A DNA stretch of 64,000 nt from Streptomyces sulphureus DSM 40104 (GCF_000381025.1 NZ_KB905820.1:246944-310943), one strand, 5' to 3'. Positions 17,276 through 25,566 are shown, counted from the first letter of the stretch. Numbers and translations: made by a program. The notes: generated from the sequence alone by a model not told the origin.

Positions 17276-17521
17276 TCACGTCTCCGGGTCCGCCACCGCG
17301 CGCAGGCCCGGCCTCAACGGCGCAGCGAGCTCCGGGACTTGGCCGAGGTCTTCGTAGTCCGACCTGACCCGCAGATACCGGGTGTGCCCGGTCTCCCGGT
17401 AGTGGCGGCCGCGCCAGGCGTCCGCACTCGCCTCCGAGGGCAGGGCGTTGGCCTCCGCCTCGCACTCACGACCGCCGGCCTGGCTAAGGCACACTACGTC
17501 CCACAGCGTCCGAGTGATCAC
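17276..17521 (-). CDS. Small hypothetical protein, translationally coupled
   Basis: An 81-aa protein from GTG 17521 (VITRTLWDVVCLSQAGGREC), with a charged end that includes HTRYLRVRSDYEDLGQVPEL. Its GTG start overlaps the TGA stop of the upstream 66-aa gene (GTGA), the same arrangement as at three other junctions of this block, which argues that it is real. There is no recognisable domain, signal or membrane helix. Similar small proteins are common beside XRE-DUF5753 genes in Streptomyces mobile regions. Confidence 0.55.
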   Translation of the reverse strand: MITRTLWDVVCLSQAGGRECEAEANALPSEASADAWRGRHYRETGHTRYLRVRSDYEDLGQVPELAAPLRPGLRAVADPET

Positions 17522-17718
17522 AAGGCCTCCCTCCCACGAGGACGAAGAGCAGTCAGCACCTCGCGATCCTCAGCGCGACGTACCGATGCCGGAGTGGTGC
17601 TCCACGCCGGGCCGACACCCTCCGGCAAGGGACGCAGCCGGACCTCGTGCGGCCGCACCTCCTCCACCACACCGAGACGCCCGGTCAGACGGTCGATCAC
17701 CACATCACCCCGCCTCAC
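17518..17718 (-). CDS. Small hypothetical protein, translationally coupled at both ends
   Basis: A 66-aa protein from GTG 17718. The sequence VRRGDVVIDRLTGRLGVVEE resembles small beta-rich (SH3-like) Streptomyces proteins that begin with a GDVV-x-D-x-x-T-G-R-x-G-x-V pattern. Its start overlaps the stop of the 162-aa gene upstream and its stop overlaps the start of the 81-aa gene downstream, both as GTGA. The much longer open frame on this strand is a shadow; only this portion has protein-like composition. The function is unknown. Confidence 0.6.
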   Translation of the reverse strand: MRRGDVVIDRLTGRLGVVEEVRPHEVRLRPLPEGVGPAWSTTPASVRRAEDREVLTALRPRGREAL

Positions 17719-18203
17719 CGGGCACTCCCTCGCGACGAGCGCGGGGCTTGTGCGTGGCTGAGCGCAGCGCCGAGCATCACCGGGTCGGTCAGCGTCCCCG
17801 ACCCGTCGGGCTTCTCCAACCAGCCACACCCGTGCAAGTAGTCGCCGAGCGCCGGGCACTTCATCTGCCACCCCGCGTCGTGCACGACGATGCGCGGCGC
17901 GTGATCTCCAAGGTGCTCGGCGGCGGTCGGTGGCACGAGCCACCACGCCAACTCCCGCTCGGGGTACGCGAGCACAGGCCCGAGCCGCCGCGCTCGGGAG
18001 AGGAGAGGGAGAGCCTCCATGCTGTCGGGCAGCCGAGCCTCCACGATGCTCCAGGCGTCCGGTACCTGGATCGTTGCCAGCGTCCCGGAGGACCAGGCGG
18101 TCAGCACATCGGTTGGATGTGATGTGGACTCGGCCAGCCAGCGGGCGCCGGCGGACCATCGATCATCACGAGCCGTAGTAGTACCGAGGGTGTTCGTCAC
18201 CAT
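17715..18203 (-). CDS. Hypothetical protein of the island, 162 aa
   Basis: A protein of 162 aa from ATG 18203; a GTG at 18212 is also possible and neither has a clear ribosome-binding site. Features include WSAGARWLAESTSHPTDVLT, ARRLGPVLAYPERELAWWLV and a C-terminal ALGDYLHGCGWLEKPDGSGT. The middle part resembles short bifunctional primase/polymerase-neighbourhood proteins found on Streptomyces elements, but no catalytic motif can be assigned, so it stays unnamed. It overlaps the next gene by GTGA and lies 88 bp after the XRE regulator. Confidence 0.65.
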   Translation of the reverse strand: MVTNTLGTTTARDDRWSAGARWLAESTSHPTDVLTAWSSGTLATIQVPDAWSIVEARLPDSMEALPLLSRARRLGPVLAYPERELAWWLVPPTAAEHLGDHAPRIVVHDAGWQMKCPALGDYLHGCGWLEKPDGSGTLTDPVMLGAALSHAQAPRSSRGSAR

Positions 18204-18290
18204 GCGCAGCACCGTAGGAGCGTCGGTTCTCGCTCGTCCGGTTTGGTTCTCGATGGTTCTCGCGATGGTTCTCGAGGTTCGCGTTGGTGC

Positions 18291-19133
18291 TCACGCCAGG
18301 TCGATCGACGCGCGCGCCCTTGCGATCAGGCGACGTGCATCCGCGTCGTACAGAGCGGCGCCTGTGAGTTCGTCCCAGATCTTGACGTACAAGGCGATGT
18401 CCTCGGCGGTGTCGAGCCACATCTCCGCGTTCCACGTATCGGCCACGACCAGGCCGTCATCGATGACCCAGAATCCGTGCTTCGGGGACAGCCGCAGCCG
18501 CTTGCCGAGTGGGACGACGCCGAGCTGCACGGACTCCAGCCCGATCAGCCCCAAGAGCCTGTCCAGTTGAGCGGCCATCCCCTCCGGCGCGCACCGTGCG
18601 ACGTATAGCGCTGCCTCCCAGATAATCGCCTCCACACGGTGCCCCGGCTCGTACAGCACGTCTTGGCGGCGCATTCGCGCCCGTACCCCGGCCTCGATAT
18701 CGCGTGCCTTGCCGTGCCGCTCGGAGACGTCGGTGAGGACGCACCGGGCGTACTCCGGGGTCTGGAAGATCCCGGGGATGATCGCGGGCTCGAACAGGCG
18801 GATGTGCTCGGCCTCCCGCTCCTGGGCAACGTTGAGTTCCTGCACCGCCCGGTGCCCAGCCGCAAGCTGACGCCGCCACGACCGGTAGGTGGTCTCCAGA
18901 CCACGCAGACGCCCGCGCAGCTCGACGAGATCGTCTAGGCGCCCCGTCGCCCGGGTCCAGCTCTCCAGGTCAGCGCCTGTCGCCGTCTGGCGCCCGTTCT
19001 CCAGCTTGGAGACCTTCGAATGCGTCCAGCCGCAGCGCTCCGCTAGCTGCCTCGTGGTGAGACCGGCCTCGGCGCGCATCTCGTTCAGACGCGCACCGAG
19101 GGACTGCCGGGCCTGCTGAAAGTCGGTACTCAC
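18291..19133 (-). CDS. XRE family regulator with DUF5753 domain (Scr1-like antitoxin type)
   Basis: A 280-aa protein from GTG 19133. Residues about 8-62 form the helix-turn-helix (LGARLNEMRAEAGLTTRQLA, then WTHSKVSKLENGR). The remainder is the DUF5753 domain, with REAEHIRLFEPAIIPGIFQT, EYAR and the C-terminal WDELTGAALYDADARRLI. Such proteins are abundant in Streptomyces and usually pair with a DUF397 partner; here the partner is DUF6879, whose stop overlaps this start as GTGA. It probably represses its own operon. No DUF397 gene lies beside it, and the only one in the window is broken. Confidence 0.9.
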   Translation of the reverse strand: MSTDFQQARQSLGARLNEMRAEAGLTTRQLAERCGWTHSKVSKLENGRQTATGADLESWTRATGRLDDLVELRGRLRGLETTYRSWRRQLAAGHRAVQELNVAQEREAEHIRLFEPAIIPGIFQTPEYARCVLTDVSERHGKARDIEAGVRARMRRQDVLYEPGHRVEAIIWEAALYVARCAPEGMAAQLDRLLGLIGLESVQLGVVPLGKRLRLSPKHGFWVIDDGLVVADTWNAEMWLDTAEDIALYVKIWDELTGAALYDADARRLIARARASIDLA

Positions 19134-19660
19134 CCGGCCAGGATGTGCGCCCGGAAGGCGTCCCGCGACACCGCGAAGTGCCAAGCGGCATCCCGGATCT
19201 GGCAGTACCGCAGTACCTCGGCCGGGTCCTCAACAAGGTCGGCGCCGAGATATTCGTCCGCGGCGTCGAAGTGCATCCGCAGAGCGAACCGCGAGTCGAA
19301 CAGCCAGAAGTCCTCAGCGGGGAGACCGGCTCGCTCGGCGTCGGAGCGCCACATGTTCCGGATGTCCTCGCCGGCCTGGTTGTTGCTTGCAGCTCCCTCG
19401 AAGAGGAACCGCTGCTCTTCGGTGGGCGGATCATCGACAACGCGCACGCGCTCGAACCGCTTGCCCTGCGCTGTCTGCTTTTGGACGTTGATGCACCACG
19501 GACGCGTCGTGTCCAACGGCAAGCGGCCAGCGAGGAAGAGCTGATATCGCTCGCCCTCGCGGTCGGAGGCGTACCCGCGTCGCGTCTCCAGCCGCCAAGC
19601 TGTGTGTGCGAAGTTTTCGAAGTACTCGCCGAACGTCGAGTCGTCGATGAAGTCCGGCAC
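19130..19660 (-). CDS. DUF6879 family protein
   Basis: A 176-aa protein from ATG 19660. It shows the family landmarks FAHTAWRLETRRGYASDRE, RFERVRVVDDPPTEEQRFL, GEDIRNMWRSDAE, EDFWLFDSRFALRMHFD and DPAEVLRYCQIRDAAWHFAV. The family is common next to XRE-DUF5753 regulators; its biochemical activity is unknown. It sits between a 69-aa protein (5 bp upstream) and the XRE gene (4-bp GTGA overlap), making a compact three-gene cassette that is probably co-translated. Confidence 0.88.
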   Translation of the reverse strand: MPDFIDDSTFGEYFENFAHTAWRLETRRGYASDREGERYQLFLAGRLPLDTTRPWCINVQKQTAQGKRFERVRVVDDPPTEEQRFLFEGAASNNQAGEDIRNMWRSDAERAGLPAEDFWLFDSRFALRMHFDAADEYLGADLVEDPAEVLRYCQIRDAAWHFAVSRDAFRAHILAG

Positions 19661-19665
19661 TTGCG

Positions 19666-19875
19666 CTACTCCTTGGGTGCGAAGCGGGTCAGCAGTTCTC
19701 GCGGGACGACCACGGCCGACTCACCGTTGAGAACGTTGGCGAGCTGCCCGACGTCCGTGGGGTCGGTCATGGTGTAGCCCTGGACCACGATGTCACCCGT
19801 GGTCACATCTTCGTAGAGGGTGGGGCACTTGCCGTCCTCCGACGAGGTGCCGATCATGCGGAGTTGACGGGCCAT
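19666..19875 (-). CDS. Small conserved protein, first gene of the DUF6879/XRE cassette
   Basis: A 69-aa protein from ATG 19875 with GGAGA in front. The sequence MARQLRMIGTSSEDGKCPTL followed by DIVVQGYTMTD and VVVPRELLTRFAPKE matches the short proteins that regularly precede DUF6879 genes in Streptomyces. It is soluble and probably a small beta-rich fold with one Cys. Its function is unknown. The promoter for the whole leftward block should lie upstream, between 19876 and about 20000. Confidence 0.72.
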   Translation of the reverse strand: MARQLRMIGTSSEDGKCPTLYEDVTTGDIVVQGYTMTDPTDVGQLANVLNGESAVVVPRELLTRFAPKE

Positions 19876-20100
19876 CGTGGTCTCCGATCGTTGCCCAGTT
19901 ATCAGTTCAATTCGCACCGTAGCGGTGATCACAGAATCGGGAGATGGAACGGGCAAAGTCACACCGCCCTAACACGACGGAACGCCCCGCCCTCCCGAAG
20001 GGGAGCGAGGCGAAACGGCCTGCGACACGCGAGCCGGTGTCAGTACAGTGACTATCAGCTCGACGGTGCACTGGCACCGCCGACAGCGCAGGTCAGGGCG

Positions 20101-20189
20101 ATGCTCCCCGCGCGTGCTGGGGTGGTCCGGCTCCGATCCGCCAGAACGACCCGAGGCCGTTGTGGTTCCCGCGCATGCAAGGTTGGCCC
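20101..20189 (+). repeat. Decayed CRISPR-like repeats with 61-bp period
   Basis: Two segments aligned to the 28-bp repeat of the array at 15861 start at 20101 (ATGCTCCCCGCGCGTGCTGG, ending GGTGGTCC) and 20162 (GTGGTTCCCGCGCATGCAAG, ending GTTGGCCC). They are in the same orientation and exactly 61 bp apart, the repeat-plus-spacer period of the intact array. They carry several substitutions each, as expected for leader-distal, decaying repeats. A third partial match at 20223 falls inside a terminator hairpin and is less certain. Confidence 0.6.
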
Positions 20190-20222
20190 CTGACCAAAGA
20201 CGGAAACCCTGCCCGCATCGCT

Positions 20223-20258
20223 GTGGTCCCTCCCCCCGCACACGAGGGGAGGGACCAC
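20223..20258. terminator. Terminator hairpin downstream of glxA
   Basis: A perfect 13-bp stem, GTGGTCCCTCCCC paired with GGGGAGGGACCAC, lies 14 bp past the glxA stop codon on its transcript. Its left arm matches the start of the CRISPR repeat and is 61 bp from the last decayed repeat, so it may have arisen from one. Confidence 0.75.
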
Positions 20259-20271
20259 ATACGGGACCGGC

Positions 20272-22266
20272 CTACGGGTCCTGCTGCGTGGTGGTGACCG
20301 TGCCGGCCTGGGCGTCGACGTTGACCTTCACCCAGCGTGCCTTCGACGGGATGCCGTCGCCGTCGACCGCGTACACCATCCACCAGCCCGGTGTGACCAG
20401 TGACGGGTCGTCGGGGATGCGGGTCGAGAGCTTGCCGTCGGCTCCCTTGGTCAACTTCAGTGCCACCGAGGACTGTTCGGCGTTGGTGACGTGGGTGAAG
20501 GAGCTGGGCCGCACGAGGCGGAGCTTCTCGATCCGCTCGGCGTCGTCGCTGCGGAAGGAGAGCGGGTCGCCGACGTCGACCGTCTTCCGGGAGTCGCCGA
20601 GGTCCGCGAGGTGCGGCTGGTCCTTGTCCTCCTTGTTGAGGTACGGCGGGGTGTAGATCTCGATCCGCTGGTCGAACTCGCCCGGCTTGGTGTTCGCCTT
20701 GTCGGCGAAGAGGGAGTCGGAGCCGAACGTCATCACCCGGCCGTCGGGCAGGAGCAGCCCGCCCGAGTGGTAGTTGCGGCCGACGAGCGGCTCCGCCGCC
20801 TCGTCGTAGGCGTTCTTCGCCGGGTCGTAGAGCGCCGCCTTGAGGACGTTGGAGTCGCTCTTGCCGCGGTACTGCTTGGAGCCGTTGGTGGTGAGCACGG
20901 TGTCGTCGGGCAGGACCACGCTCGACGGGTAGCGGACGGCGTCGTAGAGGTCGGGCCCGTCGGTGAACCGCGGTTGGTCCTCCTTGAGGTCGACGATCCG
21001 CGTCTTGTTGGTGGACTTCGGGGACTCGCCGACGCCGCCTCCGCCCTGCACCATGAACTTCCGCGACTGGGTCGGCGGCAGCGGCACGGACATCGAGGTC
21101 TCCAGCACGTCCGGGTCGCTCATGCCGGGGATCTTCTGGAAGCGGTTGGTCTGCAGGTTCCACAAACCGGGGACGCGGCCGCGGTTGGCCGGGCCGTAGC
21201 CGGCGTTGGTGCCGGAGTAGAAGACCTTGTTCTCGCCGACGAGGTGGAGCCCCGGGTAGGTGGGGAAGAACCGCTTCCGCGGAAGGAAGGACCACTTCTT
21301 CGAGTCGGGGTCGTAGATCTCGTTCTTGCCCGGCACGACCTGGCCGATGTCGTCGAGCCCGGAGACGGAGAGGACCTTGCCGTCCTGGAGGGTCAGCTGC
21401 GTCGGGTACCAGCGGGCCTCGTGCATCGGGTCGACCTTGATGTAGCGCTCGGCCACGGGGTCGAACTCGTAGGCGTCGCGGATGCCTTGGAAGTCCTTCT
21501 TGTCGAAGGAGAGCTTCTGTGCGATGCCGTAGATGTCCTGCTTCTCCTGGCCGCGGAGGCCGCCGACGCGGTACTGGTCCTGGGCGCCGGTCTGGTACTT
21601 GCGGCCCTTCTTGACGGCCTCGACGTAGACGCGCGAGAGGTTCGACGTCACCTTCGCCTCACCGGTGACGGGGTCGATCTTCTTCTTCGCCCGGGGCACG
21701 ACGATCGGGTCCTTGGAGACGAAGGTCATGCCGTTCTTCTGGCCGGTGAACTTGGTGCCGGCGGGGAGGGTCTTCGCCTTGTCCGGGTTCTCGTTGTAGA
21801 CGATCATGAGGCCGCCCGCGCGCTGCACGTCGCCCTCGAGCGTCTCGTAGCGCTGGGTGCCGCCCGCGACGAGGAGCTTGCCGTCGGGGAGCTGGTTGTG
21901 GCCCGAGCAGAAGAGGTCGTTGGGCGTCGGCACATTCTTGAAGCTGTTCTTCACCGGGTCCCACACGACCGAACGGAAGCTCTTCGCGGCGAAGTTCTTC
22001 GCGTCGTTCCCCGAGCCGGCGACGAGGAGCACCTTGCCCGTGTTGAGCAGCGCGGCGTGGATCGTGTTGATCCGGAACTCCTCCGGTATGTCGACGATCT
22101 CCCAGTGGCCCTTCTCGGCCTTGTACTCGGGCTTGTTGATCTTGTAGTCGTGGTACTTCTCCGAGGCGACGCTGTACAGCGCGGGCCCGTTGAACCCCAC
22201 GATCGCGAGTACCACCACCGTGCCGATCGTGAGGCGACGGGTACGGCGGCTTACGCGGAACTTCAT
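20272..22266 (-). CDS. glxA: Radical copper oxidase GlxA (galactose-oxidase-like)
   Basis: A 664-aa protein with an N-terminal membrane helix (about residues 11-33) exposing a Kelch-type propeller domain and a C-terminal DUF1929 domain outside the cell. Active-site elements of the family are visible: Cys120 in NDLFCSGHN and a Tyr in HEARWYPTQL for the thioether cross-link, the Tyr-His pair in GRNYHSGG, and a later His in SSFTHVTN. GlxA works with CslA to make a cellulose-like glycan at hyphal tips. The ATG start overlaps the cslA stop (ATGA), so the two are co-translated, as in other Streptomyces. Confidence 0.95.
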   Translation of the reverse strand: MKFRVSRRTRRLTIGTVVVLAIVGFNGPALYSVASEKYHDYKINKPEYKAEKGHWEIVDIPEEFRINTIHAALLNTGKVLLVAGSGNDAKNFAAKSFRSVVWDPVKNSFKNVPTPNDLFCSGHNQLPDGKLLVAGGTQRYETLEGDVQRAGGLMIVYNENPDKAKTLPAGTKFTGQKNGMTFVSKDPIVVPRAKKKIDPVTGEAKVTSNLSRVYVEAVKKGRKYQTGAQDQYRVGGLRGQEKQDIYGIAQKLSFDKKDFQGIRDAYEFDPVAERYIKVDPMHEARWYPTQLTLQDGKVLSVSGLDDIGQVVPGKNEIYDPDSKKWSFLPRKRFFPTYPGLHLVGENKVFYSGTNAGYGPANRGRVPGLWNLQTNRFQKIPGMSDPDVLETSMSVPLPPTQSRKFMVQGGGGVGESPKSTNKTRIVDLKEDQPRFTDGPDLYDAVRYPSSVVLPDDTVLTTNGSKQYRGKSDSNVLKAALYDPAKNAYDEAAEPLVGRNYHSGGLLLPDGRVMTFGSDSLFADKANTKPGEFDQRIEIYTPPYLNKEDKDQPHLADLGDSRKTVDVGDPLSFRSDDAERIEKLRLVRPSSFTHVTNAEQSSVALKLTKGADGKLSTRIPDDPSLVTPGWWMVYAVDGDGIPSKARWVKVNVDAQAGTVTTTQQDP

Positions 22267-24239
22267 TTGTTGCGTCCCCCAAGGGCGATCTGCATGGTGT
22301 CGTCAGGCGAGCCCGTCGACCCCGGCGCGCCCTGGGGCGAGGGGCCCCGGCCGCCGGGGCCCACGTCGGCAGGGGGCGCCGGCGGCGGCCCCTGCCGATG
22401 CTTCCTCGCGTTCTTCCGCTTCTTCTTCTCGGCACGGACCGTGGCCCGCCAGCCGATGATCGGCGCGGCCGTGATGAGCAGGGCGAGCGCGGCCCACGTC
22501 AGCATCGCGGGGTGGTCGTGGCCGAGGAAGAAGGACCCGGCGAAGGAGCCGCCGAAGATCACGATGAAGAAGAGGTGGACCCGGAAGGTGCCGAAGAGCG
22601 TGTCGGGGCTCGCCGAGTTCCCCTTCGGCGTGACGACGAACTTGCTCTTCCTCCGCAGCACGGTGTCGAAGAGCGAGCGCGCGTAGATCGGCGCGGAGAG
22701 CGCGGACATCAGCATGCCGGCGAGGCCGCCCGAGCCCTCCGGTTCGTGCGGGGAGACGTTGTGCCGGCGGTTCCAGATGTAGAGACCTATCTGGAGCGCG
22801 GAGGCGTTGCCGTAGAGGGCCATCCAGATCGTCGGGTCGATCTGCACGCCGGAGGCGCCGACGCCGAGGAAGAGCGCACAACTCAGCGCGGCGAGAATCC
22901 AGTTCATCGCCGAGATCGGGTAGAAGATCATCAACATCGTGTAGTTGAAGAGCTTTCCGATCGGCAGGGTGAACAGGCCGCGCCAGTACTGCTTGAGGAT
23001 CGTCTCGTAGGTGCCGCGGGACCAGCGGAGCTGCTGCGTGAAGAAGTCGGTCCAGGCGTTCGGGCCCTCGCCGACGGCGAGCACGTCGGGTGTGTAGACC
23101 GAGCGCCACTTGCGGCCCGTCTCCGGGTTCCGGTGGCGGTGCATCTCGAAGCCGGTGGCCATGTCCTCCGTGATGGAGTCGTAGAGCCCGCCGATCGCCT
23201 TGACCGCCTTGACGCGCACGGCGTTGCTGGTGCCGACGAACATCGGCGACTCGTAGCGGTTCCCCGCCCGCTGGATGAGGGCGTGGAAGAGGAACTGCTG
23301 GGACTCGGCCGCCTTGGTGATGAAGTTGTCGTAGTTGCCGTAGACCTGCGGGCCGATGACGAAGCCCACGTCCGGGTCGCGAAAGTAACCGAGCATCCGC
23401 TCCAGGTAGTTGGGGAGCGGGACGTGGTCGGTGTCGACTCCGGCGAAGAAGTCGTAGTCGTCGCCGTGCGCGTCGAGCCAGGCGTTGTAGTTGCCGTGCT
23501 TGGTCTTGGCGCGGAAGGCGCCCTTCGGCCGATTCCACTTCTCGACGCCCTTGCGGGAGAAGTGGTGCACGCCGAGGCGGCGGCAGACCTCCTTGACCTC
23601 CGGGTCGTCGCCCTCGTCGAGGAGCCAGACGTGCATCGTTCCGCGGTGGCGGATGCGGACGGCGGCCTCCAGCGTCTTCGTCACCATCTCGATCGGCTCC
23701 TTGCCGGGCACGAACGAGGTGAGGAAGGCGACGCTGGTGCCGGACTCGGGCACCACGGGTATCGGGTCGCGGGCCACCAGGGTGGCGTGCGCGTTGGAGA
23801 CGACGTTCATCGTGCGGAAGAGCTCGATCAGGCCGATGGCGACGAGCATCACGATGTCGAGCTTGAGCACCAGGTCGGAGACGGCACCGTCGTCCCGCTT
23901 CGTCCAGTGCTCGGGCTGCATCAGCCAGACGAGCAGCCCTGCGGAGAGCAGCGGGGCGAGGCAGAGCAGGAAGCCGGCGCGGAACCTGTGCGGCTCGTCG
24001 GCGAGCAGGCTGCGGTAGGCGACGCGGTACGGGCGGCCGGGCGGCGGCTGGTTGAGCGGGCCTGCGAGGCGGCTGTAGTGCTCGTAGTCGTAGCGGGGCA
24101 GCGCCCTGCGCGTCCAACGCCCGGTCCTGCCGCTGCCGTTGCGGGTGCGTCCCGGCCGCGGTATTCGCAACTGGGTGGTCCGCGTCGCGTCCTGGCCGGT
24201 GTGCGCCCCTGTGTCGTCCGGCGGCGTCGACGGCGTCAT
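22263..24239 (-). CDS. cslA: Cellulose synthase-like glycosyltransferase CslA (GT2)
   Basis: About 658 aa from ATG 24239, preceded by a GGGGGGAT ribosome-binding site; earlier in-frame starts lie in non-coding-looking sequence. A basic cytoplasmic N terminus leads to two membrane helices, then the GT2 domain with WLLDEGDD, GVDTDHVPLPNYLER (D-x-D), ITEDMATGF (TED) and QQLRWSRG (Q-x-x-R-W), and then several C-terminal helices. All processive-synthase motifs are intact. It uses UDP-sugar to extrude a beta-glucan that GlxA modifies, needed for tip growth and attachment in S. lividans and S. coelicolor. A Pro/Gly-rich tail precedes the glxA overlap. Confidence 0.95.
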   Translation of the reverse strand: MTPSTPPDDTGAHTGQDATRTTQLRIPRPGRTRNGSGRTGRWTRRALPRYDYEHYSRLAGPLNQPPPGRPYRVAYRSLLADEPHRFRAGFLLCLAPLLSAGLLVWLMQPEHWTKRDDGAVSDLVLKLDIVMLVAIGLIELFRTMNVVSNAHATLVARDPIPVVPESGTSVAFLTSFVPGKEPIEMVTKTLEAAVRIRHRGTMHVWLLDEGDDPEVKEVCRRLGVHHFSRKGVEKWNRPKGAFRAKTKHGNYNAWLDAHGDDYDFFAGVDTDHVPLPNYLERMLGYFRDPDVGFVIGPQVYGNYDNFITKAAESQQFLFHALIQRAGNRYESPMFVGTSNAVRVKAVKAIGGLYDSITEDMATGFEMHRHRNPETGRKWRSVYTPDVLAVGEGPNAWTDFFTQQLRWSRGTYETILKQYWRGLFTLPIGKLFNYTMLMIFYPISAMNWILAALSCALFLGVGASGVQIDPTIWMALYGNASALQIGLYIWNRRHNVSPHEPEGSGGLAGMLMSALSAPIYARSLFDTVLRRKSKFVVTPKGNSASPDTLFGTFRVHLFFIVIFGGSFAGSFFLGHDHPAMLTWAALALLITAAPIIGWRATVRAEKKKRKNARKHRQGPPPAPPADVGPGGRGPSPQGAPGSTGSPDDTMQIALGGRNK

Positions 24240-24820
24240 GCGTCCATCCCCCCGCACGCAGCTGGCTGCGTGTACTCGTGCTTGCTCGGGACTGCGGCCC
24301 CCCTGACCCGAGCGCGGCATACTTCGACCGCCGAGTGCCAGGACTCCGTACGGCCCCGTGCGGTTCCCAAATCGATCCAACGATTCCGTTTTCCACCGGT
24401 GGAGGGACGCGCCTTTTGCGGTGCCGTGCAGTGCGGTGTTCGCGCGGGGTTCGTCCGGCGTCCGTCCGGCGTCCGTCCGGTTTCAGCAGCCTCGTTGACT
24501 CGACGTTAGGTTCCCGGACTCCCCGCATGATCGCAAGGGCGAAACAGGCTGTTCACACCGGAACGGCAGGGATTGCCGAGTTCGGTGTGACCAACACGTC
24601 ACCCCCGTGCGACCTGCACCGATCCTCCACGGCGCGCTCGCGGCGGACGGGCCCGGCAGGGATAGCTCGTGCAACCAACACCGGGCAGTGCAGGGCGCGT
24701 TCACTCTTTCCGGGGGACCGGAATCGTACGGAGGGGAGCCGCAGCGCACGGGTGTACGGCGGCGCTCTCACGGCTCCGTTCCGCCGGCGGCGCGCTCCGG
24801 CGGCCCGAGGGACGTGCGCA
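24240..24820. other. Upstream region of cslA, no gene supported
   Basis: About 580 bp between the cslA start and the LPMO terminator. It should contain the cslA promoter. An 11-bp unit CGTCCGGCGTC is repeated in tandem about 2.6 times at 24452-24480; it shares its core with the 7-bp repeat at 30561-30657. Open frames crossing the region have no domain or ribosome-binding site. Confidence 0.5.
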
Positions 24821-24860
24821 CGAGAGGGCCGGGCCGCCCGGATGCGGCCCGGCCCTCTCG
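24821..24860. terminator. Terminator hairpin of the LPMO gene
   Basis: CGAGAGGGCCGGGCCGC pairs perfectly with GCGGCCCGGCCCTCTCG around a 6-nt loop. It lies 55 bp after the LPMO stop codon on its transcript. Confidence 0.78.
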
Positions 24861-24915
24861 CATGGGGGCTGGACGTGCGTCGTTCATCGGCGGACGGGTC
24901 CGCCGCGCAGGTGCG

Positions 24916-25509
24916 TCAGAACTCGACGTCGGCGCAGGAGTAGAAGGCGTTGGCCGTGTCGTCGATGTTCCAGACGCCGAGTATCAGGTGCTTGCCCGAC
25001 TTGCCCTCGGGGAGCTGGCCGTCGGCCGTCCACTCGGCCGGGGGCTGCTCGCCGTTCATCGGCACCGTGAGGAAGGGCTCGGACTCCAGGTCGGCGCGGG
25101 TCAGCGGCTTGCTCGCGTCCCAGCCGTCCTTGGTGATGTAGTACCGGAAGTCGGTGGTGGAGTGCATCGCCGTCAGGTTCCACTTGAAGGTGAAGTCGCC
25201 GCCCGCGTCGAGCTTCGTGGTCGGCCAGTCGCCGCCGCGCGGGTCGTCGAGCTGGGCGAAGCCCTCGTTTCCGCCCGAGCAGATGCTGCCGTCCTCGGGG
25301 CCCGCCTCGGGGAAGCCCTTGGGGCCCTCGACGCTCTGCGGCTCGTGCTCGATGGAGCCGCAGTCGCTCACGGTGCCCTCGGCGCAGTACGCCTGACGGC
25401 TCATGGGGTCCTGGCTGTAGCCGTGCCCCTGCGCGGAGCCGCCGGTGAACAGGATGGCGGCGCCGCCGAGTCCGAGGCCGACGGCGGCTGCTGCGATCTT
25501 CTTGCGCAT
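24916..25509 (-). CDS. AA10 lytic polysaccharide monooxygenase (chitin/cellulose-active type)
   Basis: A 197-aa secreted protein from ATG 25509 with AAAAGGAGCG before it. The signal peptide ends ...SAQG and the mature protein would start with His (HGYSQDPMSR), the copper-brace His1. The second His is in LTAMHSTTDFRYYIT and the buried aromatic is in NAFYSCADVEF. Cys pairs (AYCAEGTVSDCG, SICSGG) match small single-domain AA10 enzymes. It oxidatively cuts chitin or cellulose. An LPMO (LpmP) is encoded near cslA-glxA in S. lividans/S. coelicolor and takes part in depositing the tip glycan. A DasR-type operator lies upstream. Confidence 0.93.
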   Translation of the reverse strand: MRKKIAAAAVGLGLGGAAILFTGGSAQGHGYSQDPMSRQAYCAEGTVSDCGSIEHEPQSVEGPKGFPEAGPEDGSICSGGNEGFAQLDDPRGGDWPTTKLDAGGDFTFKWNLTAMHSTTDFRYYITKDGWDASKPLTRADLESEPFLTVPMNGEQPPAEWTADGQLPEGKSGKHLILGVWNIDDTANAFYSCADVEF

Positions 25510-25566
25510 GTTCGCTCCTTTTGTGCTGTGGGGGCGTGAGGGGTGTGGGGGCCTCACGGGAGACGA

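Noticed and set aside
17178..17465. A 95-aa leftward frame overlapping the 81-aa gene
   Set aside because: Gly/Arg/Pro shadow composition; the 81-aa frame has GTGA coupling with its upstream gene and protein-like sequence.
20223..20250. A third decayed CRISPR repeat
   Set aside because: It has the right 61-bp spacing and start, but lies in a perfect terminator hairpin, so repeat ancestry cannot be separated from terminator function.
22398..24509. A 703-aa rightward open frame opposite cslA
   Set aside because: Antisense shadow of cslA; the composition is the complement of the conserved GT2 codons.
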